Part shown: positions 1 through 5,409 of the stretch, one piece after another
How positions within the stretch are numbered: the first letter of the stretch is position 1
Layout: every line of letters begins with the position of its first letter
Source: an uncultured Actinomycetes bacterium
Lineage (GTDB): Bacteria > Actinomycetota > Actinomycetes > Nanopelagicales > Nanopelagicaceae
Direction of reading: 5' to 3'
Assembly (NCBI GenBank): GCA_903922745.1
Contig: CAIXVA010000093.1
Span: 1 to 5,409 of the forward strand
DNA: 5,409 nucleotides
Program-made: the position numbers and the translations under genes
The notes under the pieces: generated by a model
Databases searched by the model: none
What the model was told of the DNA's origin: nothing
The model's input: only the letters and a program-made list of their open reading frames with translations

Positions 1-906
1 AGAAGCCATGCGTTCTGGATAGAAAATATCAAACTCGTGCAGTTTCTCACCGGTTGATGCAAACATGATGGGACGCTTTGTCATTGAAGCGATAGAAAGT
101 GCTGCGCCACCGCGAGCATCACCATCAAGCTTTGTTAGCACTACGCCATCAAAACCAACGCCATCTAAGAAAGCTTGAGATGTTCTAACAGCATCCTGTC
201 CCATCATGGCATCGACGACAAACAAAATTTCATCAGGATTAACGGCATCTCGAATATCAGATGCTTGCTTCATTAAATCTGCATCAACACCTAAACGCCC
301 TGCTGTATCAACGATGACCATGTTGTACTGCTTAGATTTGGCGAACTCAATACCGGCTTTCGCAACCTTTACGGGATCTCCGCCATATATCCCAGAAGTC
401 TCGGCATTCCCTAGTTCAGGTGCAAATACTGGGACGTTCACTGATTCACCAACTACCTGCAACTGCGTAACGGCATTAGGGCGCTGTAAATCTGATGCAA
501 CTAGAAGCGGAGTATTTCCTTGATCTGCATAAAACTTTGCAAGCTTTCCGGCCAAAGTCGTTTTACCTGCACCCTGCAAACCAGCAAGCATGATCACTGT
601 TGGAGGATTTTTAGCAAAGCGAACTCTGCGAGCCTGTCCCCCAAGGATCTCAATCAGACTTGAATTAACGATTTCAAAGATTGCATTTGCCTGATTGCTG
701 CCTGATTGCAATGTTGGAAGTGCATCTAGTGATTTCTGACGAATGTCTGCGATGAAATCCTCGACAACAGATAAAGCCACATCAGATTCCAGCAGAGCTT
801 GGCGGATTTCTTCACAAGTGGTTTCGATATCCGAAGATGAAATCTTTCCACGTGAGCGAAGTGAAGAGAATGCTCCGCTAAATCGGGATGTCAGTGACTC
901 AAACAT
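1..906 (-). CDS. ffh: Signal recognition particle GTPase Ffh (SRP54), 5' part, cut by window edge
   Basis: Ffh is the protein subunit of the bacterial SRP. With 4.5S RNA it binds signal sequences emerging from the ribosome and hands the complex to FtsY at the membrane. The frame runs open from ATG (906-904) to the window edge, giving 302 residues. Residues 1-90 are the helical N domain with the family-typical MFESLTSRF start and the ALLESDV motif (38-44). The G domain follows: P-loop GLQGAGKT (109-116), DLQRP (139-143), DTAGR (200-204), TKLDG (258-262) and the closing STGEK (284-288), where actinobacterial Ffh usually also has Ser rather than Gly. The fragment stops at PERMAS, just before the methionine-rich M domain, which must lie off the left edge. 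The start is 12 bases after the glnD stop. I see no good Shine-Dalgarno, so translational coupling to glnD is likely. Identity is near certain from the motifs and the FtsY paralogue in the same block. Confidence 0.97.
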   Translation of the reverse strand, partial: MFESLTSRFSGAFSSLRSRGKISSSDIETTCEEIRQALLESDVALSVVEDFIADIRQKSLDALPTLQSGSNQANAIFEIVNSSLIEILGGQARRVRFAKNPPTVIMLAGLQGAGKTTLAGKLAKFYADQGNTPLLVASDLQRPNAVTQLQVVGESVNVPVFAPELGNAETSGIYGGDPVKVAKAGIEFAKSKQYNMVIVDTAGRLGVDADLMKQASDIRDAVNPDEILFVVDAMMGQDAVRTSQAFLDGVGFDGVVLTKLDGDARGGAALSIASMTKRPIMFASTGEKLHEFDIFYPERMAS

Positions 907-918
907 AAGACGGCAAGA

Positions 919-4845
<3,927 letters not shown>

Positions 4846-4868
4846 AGTTGTATCTGCTTTCGTAAAGG

Positions 4869-4874
4869 ATTAGA
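4869..4874 (-). promoter_or_regulatory. Possible -10 box for amt
   Basis: The minus strand reads TCTAAT, five of six with TATAAT. Transcription would start near 4862, leaving a leader of about 17 bases before the amt ATG. There is no good -35 hexamer at 16-18 bases: GCCATC sits at 17, and TTGGCC is three bases too far away. That would fit a promoter that depends on an activator, but a chance match cannot be excluded. Confidence 0.3.
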
Positions 4875-4905
4875 AAAGTTCTCGCCTTTGAGATGGCCAA
4901 ACCTT

Positions 4906-4921
4906 CTATCAGCGCAGTTAC
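4906..4921 (-). promoter_or_regulatory. GlnR-like site 4, weak
   Basis: The minus strand reads GTAAC-TGCGCT-GATAG: 5/5 in the first half but only 3/5 in the second. It starts 33 bases (three 11-base steps) after site 3, so it would lie on the same DNA face. It is the weakest of the four and may be coincidental. Confidence 0.25.
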
Positions 4922-4938
4922 GAAATATCGCTCATAGG

Positions 4939-4954
4939 GTTTCAGGAGCGTGAC
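4939..4954 (-). promoter_or_regulatory. GlnR-like site 3, perfect match
   Basis: The minus strand reads GTCAC-GCTCCT-GAAAC, a full match to both halves of the GlnR pattern with the correct 6-base spacer. It begins 31 bases after site 2 and would sit about 80-90 bases upstream of the proposed amt transcription start, a normal distance for an OmpR-type activator. Confidence 0.6.
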
Positions 4955-4983
4955 AAAAACCCATCTTTTGTTACATTTGGGTT
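4955..4983 (-). terminator. Weak hairpin with short T run behind ftsY
   Basis: On the minus strand AACCCA (4983-4978) can pair with TGGGTT (4963-4958) around a 14-base loop, followed by three more T residues. A six-pair stem with a large loop is poor for intrinsic termination, and it overlaps GlnR-like site 2. It may attenuate ftsY read-through or be a by-product of the repeat. Confidence 0.22.
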
Positions 4984-4985
4984 AA
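4970..4985 (-). promoter_or_regulatory. GlnR-like site 2
   Basis: The minus strand reads TTAAC-CCAAAT-GTAAC, 4/5 and 4/5 against GTnAC-N6-GAAAC. It is 14/16 identical to site 1, including the non-consensus spacer, and begins 26 bases downstream of it. Spacer conservation suggests a duplicated binding element. Confidence 0.45.
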
Positions 4986-4995
4986 AAGAGCTGGC

Positions 4996-5011
4996 GTTAC
5001 ATCTGGGTTAC
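4996..5011 (-). promoter_or_regulatory. GlnR-like site 1 (overlaps ftsY stop)
   Basis: The minus strand reads GTAAC-CCAGAT-GTAAC. Against the actinobacterial GlnR pattern GTnAC-N6-GAAAC this is 5/5 in the first half and 4/5 in the second. The first half lies over the last codon and TAA of ftsY. GlnR is an OmpR-family activator/repressor of nitrogen genes that binds upstream of amtB in Streptomyces and Mycobacterium. Its presence in this organism is inferred. Confidence 0.5.
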
Positions 5012-5409
5012 GCGAGCAGCCCCTTGATATAGCTCTGAGCGTCAAAGAGGGCAAAGTCAGACTCGGATTCGCCAGTACCAACCCACTTAATCGGGATCCC
5101 CAACTCTGCCTCAATCGCAAGGGCTACCCCACCCTTGGCGCTGCCATCTAACTTCGTTAACACAATCCCTGTGATTTCAACACATTCAGTAAATATCTTG
5201 GCTTGTTGTAATCCATTTTGACCAGTAGTTGCATCAATAACCAACAGAACTTCATTGATTGGAGAAACTTTTTCAACTACCCGCTTAACCTTACTCAGCT
5301 CTGCCATTAAGTCGTTCTTGTTATGCAAGCGCCCTGCAGTATCAATAATAAAAATGTCACTTGCTGATTCATGAGCACTTTTTGCGCCATCAAATGCAAC
5401 GGATGCAGG
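5008..5409 (-). CDS. ftsY: SRP receptor GTPase FtsY, C-terminal part, cut by window edge
   Basis: FtsY is the membrane-associated SRP receptor. It pairs with Ffh in a twin-GTPase complex that releases the ribosome-nascent chain to SecYEG. The frame is open from the right edge to TAA (5010-5008), giving the last 133 residues. Visible motifs, numbered within the fragment, are PASVAFD (1-7), DTAGRLHNKNDLM (23-35), DATTGQNGL (59-67), TKLDGSAKGG (85-94) and GTGE (111-114), followed by the short helix that normally ends FtsY. The RLHNK and TTGQNG stretches distinguish it from Ffh, which reads DTAGRLGVD and MMGQDAV here. The A and N domains and the P-loop lie off the right edge, so the start cannot be seen. 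A GlnR-like repeat copy overlaps its final codons. There is no convincing strong terminator behind it, so some read-through into amt is possible. Confidence 0.96.
   Translation of the reverse strand, partial: PASVAFDGAKSAHESASDIFIIDTAGRLHNKNDLMAELSKVKRVVEKVSPINEVLLVIDATTGQNGLQQAKIFTECVEITGIVLTKLDGSAKGGVALAIEAELGIPIKWVGTGESESDFALFDAQSYIKGLLA

Larger units (their letters stand above)
4846..5007 (-). promoter_or_regulatory. amt upstream control region (ftsY-amt intergenic)
   Basis: This is the only substantial non-coding gap in the window (162 bases). It is AT-rich relative to the flanking genes and holds four evenly oriented GTnAC-type elements (listed separately), a weak hairpin behind ftsY and a possible -10 box near the amt end. 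No longer protein-coding frame with a ribosome binding site is present. It is the expected location for the promoter of the amt-glnK-glnD-ffh unit. Confidence 0.75.
4970..5011 (-). repeat. 16-base imperfect direct repeat, two copies
   Basis: The two copies at 4970-4985 and 4996-5011 differ at two positions and are separated by 10 bases (26 bases start to start). Each copy is itself an internal repeat of TAAC at an 11-base step. The simplest reading is tandem binding sites for a dimeric regulator rather than a mobile or structural repeat. Confidence 0.8.

Noticed and set aside
130..340. Sequence similarity between this part of ffh and the ftsY fragment (about 5090-5360)
   Set aside because: Explained by the known paralogy of the two SRP GTPases (DTAGR, TKLDG and GE motifs), not by a recent duplication or repeat.
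4906..4945. AmtR (TetR-type) operator as an alternative regulator of amt
   Set aside because: CTAT and GATAG words occur but not with the CTAT-N6-ATAG spacing of the corynebacterial operator; the GlnR pattern fits much better.
4906..4968. Very short frames upstream of amt (a five-codon and a ten-codon ATG frame on the minus strand) as possible leader peptides
   Set aside because: Neither has a Shine-Dalgarno, no amino acid run suggests attenuation, and both would lie upstream of the favoured transcription start.

Overview
The window is a compact, entirely minus-strand gene block. In transcription order (right to left on the printed strand) it reads ftsY (3' end only), amt, glnK, glnD, ffh (5' part only). 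This puts an ammonium-uptake and nitrogen-sensing cassette between the two GTPases of the signal recognition particle (SRP) pathway. The order ftsY-amt-glnB/K-glnD-ffh is the one I know from Actinobacteria such as Mycobacterium. Amt, GlnD and Ffh also read as actinobacterial (for example the FASTGEK stretch of Ffh and the PVAHWVF stretch of Amt). By eye the base composition is moderate, around the mid-40s percent G+C, with many A/T-ending codons, which is low for that phylum. A low-GC, streamlined aquatic actinobacterium (freshwater acI/Nanopelagicales type) would fit, but that assignment is inference.

Layout: positions 1-906 hold the N and G domains of Ffh (302 codons; the M domain lies off the left edge). 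Positions 919-3231 hold the PII-modifying enzyme GlnD. Positions 3206-3544 hold the PII protein GlnK. Positions 3544-4845 hold the ammonium transporter Amt. Positions 4846-5007 are the only sizeable gap (162 bases) and form the amt control region. Positions 5008-5409 hold the last 133 codons of FtsY. The amt stop and glnK start share a base, glnD starts inside or 10 bases after glnK, and ffh starts 12 bases after glnD, so amt-glnK-glnD-ffh looks like one transcription unit.

The genes form a working circuit. Amt carries ammonium into the cell. GlnK, sensing 2-oxoglutarate and ATP/ADP, can dock on Amt and block it. GlnD adds or removes a nucleotide on GlnK Tyr51 according to glutamine level. 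Ffh and FtsY target membrane proteins such as Amt to the membrane, although the linkage need not be functional.

The most informative non-coding signal lies in the ftsY-amt gap. A 16-base direct repeat (two copies, one over the ftsY stop codon) and two further elements all fit, in the same orientation, the actinobacterial GlnR half-site pattern GTnAC-N6-GAAAC. One is a perfect match. This suggests nitrogen-responsive control of amt-glnK-glnD. I saw no mobile element, CRISPR array, RNA gene or novel defence-type system. The window is otherwise ordinary conserved chromosome.
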